Shown: piece by piece, positions 53,673 through 59,989 of the stretch
Numbering within the stretch: position 1 is the first letter of the stretch
Layout of the letters: every line of letters starts with the position of its first letter
Assembly (NCBI GenBank): GCA_016794985.1
Contig: JAEUIQ010000088.1
Location: forward strand, 1-59,989
Source: Planctomycetaceae bacterium
GTDB lineage: Bacteria; Planctomycetota; Planctomycetia; Pirellulales; Pirellulaceae
Direction: 5' to 3'
DNA: 59,989 bases
Notes under the pieces: generated by a model
Told to the model about the DNA's origin: nothing
The model's database searches: none
What the model saw: only the letters and a program-made list of their open reading frames with translations
Made by a program: the position numbers and the translations under genes

Positions 53673-54773
53673 TCATGATCGAGAATAAAAGGGGAGTTTG
53701 ACGACGGTCGCCTGATGCAACTTGCCACGGATGTCCACTTCCACGGAACGTCCCACCTCCGCATACGCGGGATCGAGATAGGCCATCGCGATGGGTTTTT
53801 GTAGAGTCGGAGCAAACGTCCCGCTCGTGACCATCCCCACCTCCTGGCCCCCAACGACGACAGGGCAGTTTTCGCGCGCTGGCCGGCGTCCTTCGAGCTC
53901 CAGACCGACGCGACGGCGACTTCCCGACACTTTCTGGGCCGCCAAAATCGCGTCTCGACCAACGAACTCTCGATCTTTCAAGTTGATTGCAAAACCCAGA
54001 TCCGCATGGGCCGGGTTGATTTCTTCGCTCAACTCGTGACCATACAACGGCATGGCGGCCTCGAGTCGCAACGTGTCTCGGGCACCCAAACCGGCGGGAC
54101 GAAAGCCGGCGTTCGCCCCTTCAGCCAATACGAGCTCCCAGAGGGCCACGGCATGTTCGTTCGGCGCAATCAACTCGACACCATCTTCCCCCGTATACCC
54201 TGTTCTCGAAACTAGCAACGGAAAACCTCGGAATTCAACAAATTGCCCCGAGTAATATCCCATCCCAGCCACATCGAATTTGAGCAACTCTTGAATTTTC
54301 GGGACAGCCAAAGGCCCCTGCACCGCAATCATCGCCGTGGAATGAGTCCGATCTTCCAACCCCGCTTCATTCCGCGGATCATGACGCTGCAACCATTGCA
54401 AGATCTTCTCACGATTACTCGCGTTTACAACCATCCAATACTTGTCGCCACCATCCAACTCTTGCATCCGGTAGATCAACACATCGTCCAAGATGCCACC
54501 CTGTTCGTTGCACATCAAGCTATAACGAATCTTGCCGATCGGCGTACCAGCGACCTTGCGCGTCGCCAATCGCTCCAAGAGGGATTCAGCGGCCTTCGAG
54601 GCAAACCGAAGTCGCCCCATGTGCGACACATCGAAAAGCCCAGCCTGGTTTCGCACCGCTGCATGTTCAGCCATGATCGAATCGTACTGCACGGGCATCG
54701 ACCAGCCCGCAAAATCAACCATCTTGCCACCATGAGTCGAATGCCATTGAGTCAAGGCCGTTTGTTGCATCAT
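53673..54773 (-). CDS. gcvT: Glycine cleavage system aminomethyltransferase (T protein)
   Basis: A 366-residue tetrahydrofolate-dependent enzyme that releases ammonia from the aminomethyl group on the H protein and forms methylenetetrahydrofolate. The start QWHSTHGGKMVDFAGWSMPV is the T-protein signature. GLFDVSHMGRLRF, the substrate region SRTGYTGEDGVEL and the C-terminal TSGTFAPTLQKPIAMAYL are present as well. Two ATG codons stand in tandem (54773 and 54770); either could be used. gcvH follows on the same strand after about 300 bp, a larger gap than usual for this operon. Confidence 0.94.
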   Translation of the reverse strand: MMQQTALTQWHSTHGGKMVDFAGWSMPVQYDSIMAEHAAVRNQAGLFDVSHMGRLRFASKAAESLLERLATRKVAGTPIGKIRYSLMCNEQGGILDDVLIYRMQELDGGDKYWMVVNASNREKILQWLQRHDPRNEAGLEDRTHSTAMIAVQGPLAVPKIQELLKFDVAGMGYYSGQFVEFRGFPLLVSRTGYTGEDGVELIAPNEHAVALWELVLAEGANAGFRPAGLGARDTLRLEAAMPLYGHELSEEINPAHADLGFAINLKDREFVGRDAILAAQKVSGSRRRVGLELEGRRPARENCPVVVGGQEVGMVTSGTFAPTLQKPIAMAYLDPAYAEVGRSVEVDIRGKLHQATVVKLPFYSRS

Positions 54774-54882
54774 TGTGCCTTTGCACTACCTGTGAATGAA
54801 TCGTCGTATCGTGCCTGGCGCGATCCAGGCCTCTTGCCCCTCATACTTTACCCGTCACGCATCCCCATCGCCAACCCACCGT

Positions 54883-54954
54883 CCCATCACCAGTCCACCC
54901 CACCGTCCCATCACCAGTCCAACCAGCCGACCCATCACCAGTCCAACCAGCCGT
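54883..54954. repeat. 24-bp tandem repeat, three copies
   Basis: The units begin CCCATCACCAGTCCA at 54883, 54907 and 54931, a regular 24-bp period. The units differ by a few bases in the second half. It lies next to the left end of hairpin copy C. Confidence 0.9.
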
Positions 54955-54960
54955 CTCTCC

Positions 54961-55125
54961 CCGCGATGAAGCATTTTTCCTGGCGAGCGCCAACCCGAAC
55001 GGGCCGAAGCAACCCTAGCCAGCGGGCACAAGCCACCGATTCGCGTGACAACTCATCCGGAAACGGCCTGAAAGGCAGACACTCGTGCTAAGCATGCACA
55101 ATTCAAAAAAGCTTCGCAACGCCGC
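54961..55125 (-). repeat. MITE-like hairpin repeat, copy C
   Basis: The left end CCGCGATGAAGCATTTTT and right end AAGCTTCGCAACGCCG resemble the inverted ends of copy D. GCCT-GAA-AGGC is kept as a stem and CCCGAACGGG replaces the GGCCC stem; the middle stem is weak. Confidence 0.6.
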
Positions 55126-55132
55126 CCCCACT

Positions 55133-55250
55133 GGCATCGCCGTGAAGTATTTTTTCTGACGACAACAGGCCCGCATGGACCGAAACAGCCTTAGCCGGTG
55201 TGCGCAAGCCACCGGTTAGATTGACACCTCATCCAAAAAAGGCCTAGCAG
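55133..55250 (-). repeat. MITE-like hairpin repeat, copy A
   Basis: It begins GGCATCGCCGTGAAGTATTT, which aligns with the ends of copies D and E. The middle stem CCGGTG-TGCGCAAGC-CACCGG and the GGCCT-AGC-AGGCC stem are perfect. The right inverted end is missing; copy B follows instead. Confidence 0.75.
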
Positions 55251-55287
55251 GCCGACACAATCGCAGCCGCAAACATCATCCTCAATG

Positions 55288-55386
55288 ATCGCAGGCCCGA
55301 ATGGGCCGACACAGTCTTAGCCGGTGTGCGCAAGCCACCGGTTAGACTGACACCTCATCCAAAAAAGGCCTAGCAGGCCGACACAG
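55288..55386 (-). repeat. MITE-like hairpin repeat core, copy B
   Basis: It repeats the core of copy A (from GATCGCAGGCCCGAATGGG to GGCCTAGCAGGCCGACACA) almost exactly, without the left inverted end. Copies A and B together mirror the internal core duplication seen in copy D. Confidence 0.75.
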
Positions 55387-55424
55387 TTACTGGCCGCAGT
55401 TATCTGCAAGTGCGTCACAGCCTC

Positions 55425-55600
55425 GCCCGCCACGGGTTCATCCCGTGGGAGCGCAAGTTTGAAAGCTAGAGCGGACCCCACGCGCACGAAGCGGTCGAGG
55501 GACAGACTTGTTTAGCAAACAACTCCCACCGAGACCGCAACGGCTCAAACTCGCAAGCGAGTCCGATTCGAACTCCCATTCAACACACGTGTGCGACACG
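55425..55600. repeat. Dispersed repeat family 2, copy 2
   Basis: It shares the string order with 56926-57100: a hairpin (here CCACGGG-TTCAT-CCCGTGG), then GGGAGCG, GCGGTCGAGGGACAGACTTG and CCACCGAGACCGCAACGG, ending CCCATTCAACACA. It lies directly upstream of the secreted gene. Confidence 0.85.
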
Positions 55601-55762
55601 CCCGCAATCGATTGCAAAAAACATGAAGTTAACCAACAAGAATCTTTCGGTCGCACCAACCAATGGCCTGAACCAGAGCAGCGCATCCTGCGGGTTCGGT
55701 GGTCAACGCCGACAGCTGACCACGGCACGAGTCGTTTGCTCCGCGCAACAAGGCATCTTCCA

Positions 55763-56848
55763 ATGGATTTCGAACACCGATTTCGAACATGTATCGGCCT
55801 CGTGTTTGTGGCAATGGTCATGGCTTGGCCGAGTCACTTGATTGGCCAGAACCCGACGGGCGACGTGCAACCCGGACCAATAGAAATCACGAGCCCTTTG
55901 GCAAAGTTCGCAAGAATGCTGAACGGCGAGTGGCGGGGCCGGCAATACGATACGTGGGATTGGGGACCCGGCAAGCACTCCCTGCGCGTGATCACTCATG
56001 GCGAGTCCGCCGACAAACCGTGGCGTGAGTTGTCGGTGCTGTACTGGCACCCGAGTCGCAAGCAGATACATACGTTGGGCTTGAATCCCTTCGAACGCAG
56101 TGTGTCCGAAGGCACCGTCAAATTCGAAAACGAAACCATGGAGACCGTTAGCACGCTGTACCAAACCGGCGTCGAACGCCACATGGTGTTACGTGATTCC
56201 TTCCGGAGCCCAGACAATTACCAGAGCAAGCTATTCGAAAAGAACGCCCAGGGCAAACTCGAGCCATTGGCCGAATGGAACATCGTTCGTGCCAAGACAC
56301 GGACTCCGATGCGTCTGACTCAACCAGAAGATCTCCCGCAGCCTTCGATACACCTGCAAGCCCTTGAGCCATTTTTGGGACACGTGTGGAAAAAAATCGG
56401 AGCAACAAAAGACGATTGGACAAACAGCGAATCGTCCGAAGTTCAATCGCGTTTCGAATGGGTTCCTTATGCGGATTATGTCTACGTGCGTACGGACCAC
56501 AAAGCAGACAACGGTGAGATCACCGCGCTGCTCGAAACGTACTTCTATTACCACCCAGCATTAAAGACGTTGCGTTTTCTTGCGCTGTCCCATTCGGGTG
56601 GCGTTTACGAGGGCGACGTTGTGATGATCGACGGGAAAGATTTACAGGTCGAATGGAAAGGCTACGAAGGAGAGACGGTCCATACCTTTGTTGCTCGGGT
56701 GAGCATCGAGCAAGACGAATCGGTAGGAGTTCGCGTCTGGTCCGTCGCGGGCGAGCAGCGGATCTTTGTACATGATTCGCACCATGCAAAATTCAAGCCC
56801 AGTGACAATCAGCAACCGGCCACTGGCACCCGTTCTCCAACGCCGTGA
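55763..56848 (+). CDS. Secreted protein with two lipocalin-like (DUF1579-like) repeats
   Basis: A 361-residue protein with a signal peptide (RTCIGLVFVAMVMAWPSHLIG). Two similar halves follow. The first contains LNGEWRGRQYDTWDWGPG, YWHPSRKQIHTLGLN and SVSEGTVKFENETM; the second contains FLGHVWKKIG, YYHPALKTLRFLALSHSGGV and GDVVMIDGKDLQVEWKGYEG. The pattern of an initial G-x-W followed by strands ending G-x-V is that of lipocalin-like/DUF1579 beta-barrels, which bind small molecules. The family assignment is tentative. I place the start at ATG 55763, because the 85 codons before it overlap a dispersed repeat and lack a signal peptide. Copies 2 and 3 of repeat family 2 flank the gene. Confidence 0.6.
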   Translation: MDFEHRFRTCIGLVFVAMVMAWPSHLIGQNPTGDVQPGPIEITSPLAKFARMLNGEWRGRQYDTWDWGPGKHSLRVITHGESADKPWRELSVLYWHPSRKQIHTLGLNPFERSVSEGTVKFENETMETVSTLYQTGVERHMVLRDSFRSPDNYQSKLFEKNAQGKLEPLAEWNIVRAKTRTPMRLTQPEDLPQPSIHLQALEPFLGHVWKKIGATKDDWTNSESSEVQSRFEWVPYADYVYVRTDHKADNGEITALLETYFYYHPALKTLRFLALSHSGGVYEGDVVMIDGKDLQVEWKGYEGETVHTFVARVSIEQDESVGVRVWSVAGEQRIFVHDSHHAKFKPSDNQQPATGTRSPTP

Positions 56849-56925
56849 AGGATTCCCCTAGTCGAGAAAGGCCCGAATGGGCCGACACAACCTCAATGGG
56901 TGGCGTATAAGACTAATTCAGAGCG

Positions 56926-57100
56926 CCCCCCACTGGCTCGTCCAGTGGGAGCGAAAGTTTGGAGGCTAGAAGAACCGCCACGCGCGAAAAGCGGTCGAGG
57001 GACAGAATTGTTTAGCAAACCACCTCCACCGAGACCGCAACGGCTCACACTCACAAGCGTCGCACTCGAACGCCCATTCAATACAAATGTGCAAAACGCG
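56926..57100. repeat. Dispersed repeat family 2, copy 3
   Basis: Same order of elements as 55425-55600. The hairpin is CCCACTGG-CTCGT-CCAGTGGG, followed by GGGAGCG, GCGGTCGAGGGACAGAATTG, CCACCGAGACCGCAACGG and CCCATTCAATACA. It lies just behind the secreted gene and, with copy 2, forms direct repeats about 1.5 kb apart. Confidence 0.85.
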
Positions 57101-57284
57101 CCAACCAGCTCCTGGGCTGCGACGACTGGCCTTCGGGGCTAGAATCGAACAGGGTTCCGTAGACCTGAATTTGGTTCTTGATCAACGTGCGACAACTGAA
57201 ACCTCGACGGATGGACTTTCTTTGGTGCTGAACTGCGTGAACGTCGAGACATCGTAGGCCCTTCGAAATAGCGACCATCCGACG

Positions 57285-57752
57285 ATGAAGAATATTTGGT
57301 TTCAAATGGGGATCCGAGAGCTTCTTGGTTTGGCGACCATACTCGCGCTCGGGATAGCGCTCTATTTATCCAACCGCGACAATCAAGATATGCGAGCGCG
57401 GTATTCGCAGCTTCTTCCAAAGCTATCACTGGTAGTTCCAGTTTGTCTGGAGACTCGCTATGTAAATGGAGCGTCAATTTCGGTTATGGGAACTCTTTTC
57501 CATTCGAAGGATGAACGTTGGGCGAATGCACCAACGGTAACGGTTCAGCTGATTGACCCCAAAACGAAAGCGGTGATACGCGAGCTTAAAGAACACGTGA
57601 TGCTACCAAAACCGGAAGGTCACGTTTTTGCGTTGACCATGCATCATACCGGTAAATTACCGGAACCGGGTATCTACTTGATACTTGTCGACGCGTTTGA
57701 TGGACCTACCAAAATTGACCGAAGCTGTACGGCAATTGAACTTGTCCAATAA
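57285..57752 (+). CDS. Membrane-anchored hypothetical protein with a beta-rich domain
   Basis: A 155-residue protein with one N-terminal span (FQMGIRELLGLATILALGIA) and a beta-rich outer domain (from about 50) containing SVMGTLFHSKDERWANAPTV, HVMLPKPEGHVFAL and PGIYLILVDAFDG. The last two segments recall a small immunoglobulin-like or transthyretin-like fold. I see no catalytic motif. An N-terminal I-R-E-L-L helix right after a few residues is common in short planctomycete membrane proteins. Start ATG 57285; no strong ribosome-binding site. It is alone on the plus strand. Confidence 0.5.
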   Translation: MKNIWFQMGIRELLGLATILALGIALYLSNRDNQDMRARYSQLLPKLSLVVPVCLETRYVNGASISVMGTLFHSKDERWANAPTVTVQLIDPKTKAVIRELKEHVMLPKPEGHVFALTMHHTGKLPEPGIYLILVDAFDGPTKIDRSCTAIELVQ

Positions 57753-58068
57753 CCCTCCACCCGGGCTTCAACGATGAGCCTTAGCCCGCATCAAGCGCCC
57801 CACAGCCCATGGTTCCATAGCGCCCACTTCTTCGTTCCATCTCAATGAACGACGTCTTTTTAATACGCTCGAAGGGATTCGAACCCACATGCCTTGGGTC
57901 CGAAGACCGACGGTTTTGAACTGTTGTTTTCATTCGAGTAGGTATTTTCCGAAAACCAACCCAATTTCCAAAATTTTTGTCCCTCCCCCACCGGAAAAAT
58001 TCGTCTCAAATTAGGGGGGTACCTTTTGATGCAGTTTCCTTACTACCTTTATCACTCGGAGACACGAT
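57753..58068. other. Intergenic region with the tRNA relic
   Basis: Besides the tRNA-like segment at 57866-57917 I see no gene. CGGAGACACG shortly before 58069 serves as the ribosome-binding region of the next gene. Confidence 0.5.
57866..57917 (-). pseudogene. Relic of a tRNA 3' half (tRNA-Ser/Leu-like)
   Basis: Read on the minus strand, the sequence starts AAAACCGTC, then GGTC-TTCG-GACC, which looks like a long variable arm with a UUCG loop. It continues to GTGGGTTCGAATCCC, a T-arm with the standard loop. The 5' half (acceptor, D-arm and anticodon stem partner) is missing, and the T-stem is disrupted on its 3' side. Such 3' halves remain when an element integrates into a tRNA gene. Function and identity are tentative. 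Confidence 0.35.
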
Positions 58069-58563
58069 ATGAACCATCAGACTTGCGCTACGGATTGCCA
58101 GCACACCCTCGGCGAAATGGATGTCCGGTTCGAGCATCCAGCACCCGACTACTCGGCGATTGACTTCCTTCCTGCGCCTGCTGGGCTGAACACGATCGTT
58201 CCTGCTCGAGACCTTGGCAACAATTACTACATTGCTCCGGCAAATGCCGATATTCCATATGCTTTTTCGATCGGCGCGGTTACCTTTGCAGGGATGCTCT
58301 ATATTCGCGGAAGCGATGGTCGAGACACGTACACCGACGGCGGGTTCGCTGGTGCCGTCAACGGTGTATACCACCTCGATCGGCACAATGTTCACGTGCG
58401 CGGAGATGGCGTTGGAATTCGCGCTCATATCCTCATTGACTTCGGTCGAAAACATGCTGTCGCCTGGATCGAGACGCTTGGTCTCAAATGCTGCGGCTAC
58501 CGGAATTGGGGCAAATGCGACACTTGGAACTCGTCGCGCCAAGTCGTAATCGCCAGTTGGTAG
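58069..58563 (+). CDS. Hypothetical protein (orphan, possible mobile-element origin)
   Basis: A 164-residue soluble protein without signal or membrane segment. It is glycine- and histidine-rich in the centre (FSIGAVTFAGMLYIRGSDG and YHLDRHNVHVRGDGVGIRAH) and has four cysteines in a C-terminal CCGYRNWGKC cluster and upstream. GGAG eight bases before the ATG supports the start. A minus-strand frame across the same DNA has poorer features. I recognise no family. The neighbourhood of broken small genes and a transposase tail suggests that this is island DNA. Confidence 0.5.
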   Translation: MNHQTCATDCQHTLGEMDVRFEHPAPDYSAIDFLPAPAGLNTIVPARDLGNNYYIAPANADIPYAFSIGAVTFAGMLYIRGSDGRDTYTDGGFAGAVNGVYHLDRHNVHVRGDGVGIRAHILIDFGRKHAVAWIETLGLKCCGYRNWGKCDTWNSSRQVVIASW

Positions 58564-59005
58564 CCGCGCATTGAATATCGCATAACAAAGCGACAAACTC
58601 GGAGCCGCCGATCGCGAGTTTCGCTCGCGGTGAATCGCTCGCGGCGCTCCGGTTATCGCCATCGTTCGTCCTTAAGAAATTTGGGGCGGAGAATCGCACC
58701 TGAACTAATGTGTACCGGTCGATTCGAAAGTCTATCCGTGGCCTCGTTTTTCGACAAAATGCATGAAGCCGCTTCGAGGACAGCGATGCGGCTTCGTTTT
58801 TCTTCTTAGATCTCTAAAAATCGATCTGTCGCGTCCAGCGGATGGATCGAGCCGCGTTGCCAATCGTCGACAGCCGAGTTGATCGTCCTGCTCGAGTAGT
58901 GCTTTGATTTTGTGCTTGAGCTCGTGTCTATGCATCATGCGGGCTCTGAATGGTCAAACCACTCGTCTATCATTCCTGAGTCCGAATCCATCCTTTGAGT
59001 GCTAG
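58564..59005. other. Intergenic region with a terminator
   Basis: No protein-like frame is convincing. A 68-codon minus-strand frame (58732-58938) has no ribosome-binding site and overlaps the terminator. The hairpin at 58765-58805 is the only clear element. Confidence 0.5.
58765..58805 (+). terminator. Intrinsic terminator
   Basis: GAAGCCGC (58765-58772) pairs with GCGGCTTC (58788-58795) with a 15-nt loop, followed by GTTTTTCTTCTT. It lies about 200 bp after the gene at 58069-58563 and would stop plus-strand transcription. Confidence 0.7.
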
Positions 59006-59321
59006 ATGTCCACAGCCGCTACCGTCCGTCGCGCCATACTGTTTTCCGCCTTAGAGCAAATCGCAAAGCATCACGCCTCGCGAGATCTTTCGGTCGACGT
59101 TTCAAAGACCAATGTCGAAATGGCCATTAAGGGCTTCGCCGGCGTGCCTCGCAGATTCCTACAAAACCCAAGGTCGCGACAACGACTTATGGGACGTCAT
59201 CATCGGCTGCCACGTGGGCGCTTCGATGCAAGGAATCCAACTGGAGGTTTCGGCCGGCGGCAAGCCTCCAGCCCCCAAAACCAAACGCAGCAAGAGTTAC
59301 GTCACCCCCTTAGGAATGTGA
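59006..59321 (+). pseudogene. Small hypothetical gene broken by a single-base frameshift
   Basis: The first part (MSTAATVRRAILFSALEQIA to about KGFAGVP) reads from ATG 59006. After that, the protein-like sequence continues in another frame (ADSYKTQGRDNDLWDVIIGC to the end SKSYVTPLGM, stop at 59321). One extra base near 59148 separates the two. Joined, they give about 105 residues. I recognise no family. The shift may be a true mutation or a sequencing error. Confidence 0.5.
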
Positions 59322-59328
59322 GAACCCC

Positions 59329-59613
59329 ATGGCCAAGTAACCAGCCACCAAAGCCCGCCCGGTCAAAGCCGCCAAGCCCAAAGCCAAGCCGAAGGCCGTT
59401 AGAAGAAAATCCCACACGCCGGTCGTCGACGCCCCTGCGAGCTGCTGCCCGAAGTGTGGCAGCACGGAACGGACGGACTATAGCAACACGACTCGAACCA
59501 CCTACAATGGAATCCACCAAGGCCGCGAGTACACCCAGGTCGTGTGGCGTAGTACCAACTGCAAGAAGTGCGGCCAACCCAGACGAGATCGATCCTTCGA
59601 GGTAAATTCCTAA
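59329..59613 (+). pseudogene. Small zinc-ribbon protein gene with an in-frame stop at codon 4
   Basis: The frame starts ATG-GCC-AAG-TAA at 59329 and is then open for 90 further codons to TAA at 59611-59613. The long part is clearly protein-like: a Lys/Pro/Ala-rich N-terminus (ATKARPVKAAKPKAKPKAV), then a zinc-ribbon with CPKCG and, about 38 residues later, CKKCGQPRRDRSFE. No alternative start codon lies near the break. It begins seven bases after the stop of the preceding broken gene, so the two were probably one unit. The stop may be a mutation or a sequencing error. Confidence 0.55.
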
Positions 59614-59659
59614 GTGTCATATCTCGATTTTGTGAAACCAATAAGCACAAGGCGCAGAC

Positions 59660-59866
59660 ATGGAGACTCAACTATTAACCCTTTCCAAGATTTTTTCCGA
59701 GCGGCTTTTTCGTATCCCGGACTACCAACGGGGTTATGCGTGGACCGACAAGCAGCTTCAAGAGTTTTGGAATGATATTGAGCAGTTAGAAACGGGTCGT
59801 GATTTGTTTCAGCGGGAAGTGGCACGTTTCGAAGTCAATTTAAGCGACACTTTCGGTTACCGATAA
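59660..59866 (+). pseudogene. N-terminal fragment of a DUF262 (GmrS/ParB-like) protein
   Basis: The first 50 residues follow the N-terminus of DUF262 proteins, the nuclease/NTPase-like part of GmrSD-type modification-dependent restriction systems and related defence proteins. RIPDYQRGYAWTDKQLQEFW is the family signature. After about residue 48 (ETGRDLF) the sequence no longer resembles the family and the frame ends at 68 codons, against several hundred in intact members. The break coincides with the border of the transposase-bearing sequence at the window end, so the gene was probably cut by that insertion. Confidence 0.7.
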
Positions 59867-59989
59867 TCCTAGGTTTTTTTGTTTTAGTTTCAGGTTTACC
59901 TCTCGGCGTCGATGGCGAGCGTGGCGAAGTTTTATTGCCCGGTTCGCATCCAACTCGGCTGGGTTGCCGCGATAATAGATCGCGGGCGG
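59840..59989 (-). CDS. C-terminal part of a transposase/integrase (partial)
   Basis: The minus-strand frame is open from the window edge and ends with TAA at 59842-59840. Its 49 residues include AIYYRGNPAELDANRAIKLR and then HARHRRREVNLKLKQKN. The Y-x-R/G-N-P plus Ala/Arg-rich tail resembles the C-terminus of integrase-core (IS3/IS21-type) transposases, but the catalytic domain is outside the window. It converges on the broken DUF262 gene and overlaps its last codons. Confidence 0.45.
   Translation of the reverse strand, partial: PPAIYYRGNPAELDANRAIKLRHARHRRREVNLKLKQKNLGLSVTESVA

Larger units (their letters stand above)
54774..55762. other. Repeat-rich divergent intergenic region
   Basis: About 1 kb between gcvT (minus) and the secreted gene at 55763 (plus). 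From left to right it holds a 24-bp tandem repeat, three MITE-like hairpin copies (C, A, B) and a copy of repeat family 2. The last part extends in frame with the downstream gene, but it is repeat sequence and probably untranslated. Confidence 0.8.

Noticed and set aside
54243..55091. 282-codon plus-strand frame
   Set aside because: The first half is antisense to gcvT and the rest runs through the 24-bp and hairpin repeats.
55508..55762. N-terminal extension of the secreted gene
   Set aside because: These 85 codons consist partly of a dispersed repeat and place the signal peptide in the interior; ATG 55763 is better.
58006..58662. 218-codon minus-strand frame
   Set aside because: The plus-strand gene 58069-58563 has a good ribosome-binding site and more protein-like composition; the minus frame has neither.
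58732..58938. 68-codon minus-strand frame
   Set aside because: No ribosome-binding site and overlap with a clear terminator hairpin; a small gene cannot be fully excluded.

Overview
The window looks like a chromosomal segment of a planctomycete, probably Pirellulales-like. This is inferred from gene content and style: a MoxR/DUF58/VWA cluster ending in a very large secreted protein, a DUF3365 haem protein, an orphan FliN, a DUF5117-type metalloprotease, secreted proteins of unknown function, mostly short operons with many strand switches, and GC-rich hairpin repeats between genes. No rRNA, intact tRNA, CRISPR array or replication origin was seen.

Layout. 1-1.5 kb: the tail of an Rpn-type nuclease/transposase, then about 1.1 kb of nested repeats. 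1.5-7.2 kb (minus strand): gamma-glutamyltransferase, leuC-leuD (4-bp overlap) and a MATE exporter. 7.4-12.7 kb: soluble transhydrogenase sthA, a long two-domain polyprenyl synthetase, a lipoprotein, and a convergent DUF3365 protein. 13.1-18.5 kb: a Gfo/Idh/MocA oxidoreductase, asnS, an acyltransferase-3 membrane protein, a 33-bp minisatellite, and a parvulin chaperone directly behind mfd. 18.5-25.7 kb: mfd, a secreted OB-fold-like protein, a free-standing E2-type acyltransferase, galE, and a membrane protein coupled to an OPT transporter. 27.7-35.2 kb: ribE-rsmA, a secreted transglutaminase, a secreted zinc metalloprotease with its own terminator, and an L7/L12-CTD-like protein coupled to a methyltransferase. 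35.2-42.3 kb: carB, divergent hpt with a THUMP-like methyltransferase, a PlsC-type acyltransferase, and fliN. 42.5-51.8 kb: a seven-gene minus-strand operon (moxR, DUF58, BatD-like, two VWA proteins, a TPR-like protein, a 1284-residue protein). 52-54.8 kb: gcvT, gcvH and a lipoate ligase, which together make and load the lipoylated H-protein of glycine cleavage. 54.8-57.3 kb: repeats around a secreted two-repeat protein. 57.3-60 kb: an island-like end with a tRNA 3'-half relic, an orphan gene, two small genes broken by a frameshift and a stop, and a DUF262 gene cut off where a transposase tail begins.

The most unusual non-genic signal is a family of about 120-240 bp intergenic repeats (six copies at 1.3, 22.5, 40.8 and 54.96-55.4 kb). 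They carry MITE-like inverted ends and GC-rich hairpins, and one stem has compensatory base changes. A second repeat family brackets the secreted gene at 55.8 kb. Both are described from the sequence alone; no database search was possible.
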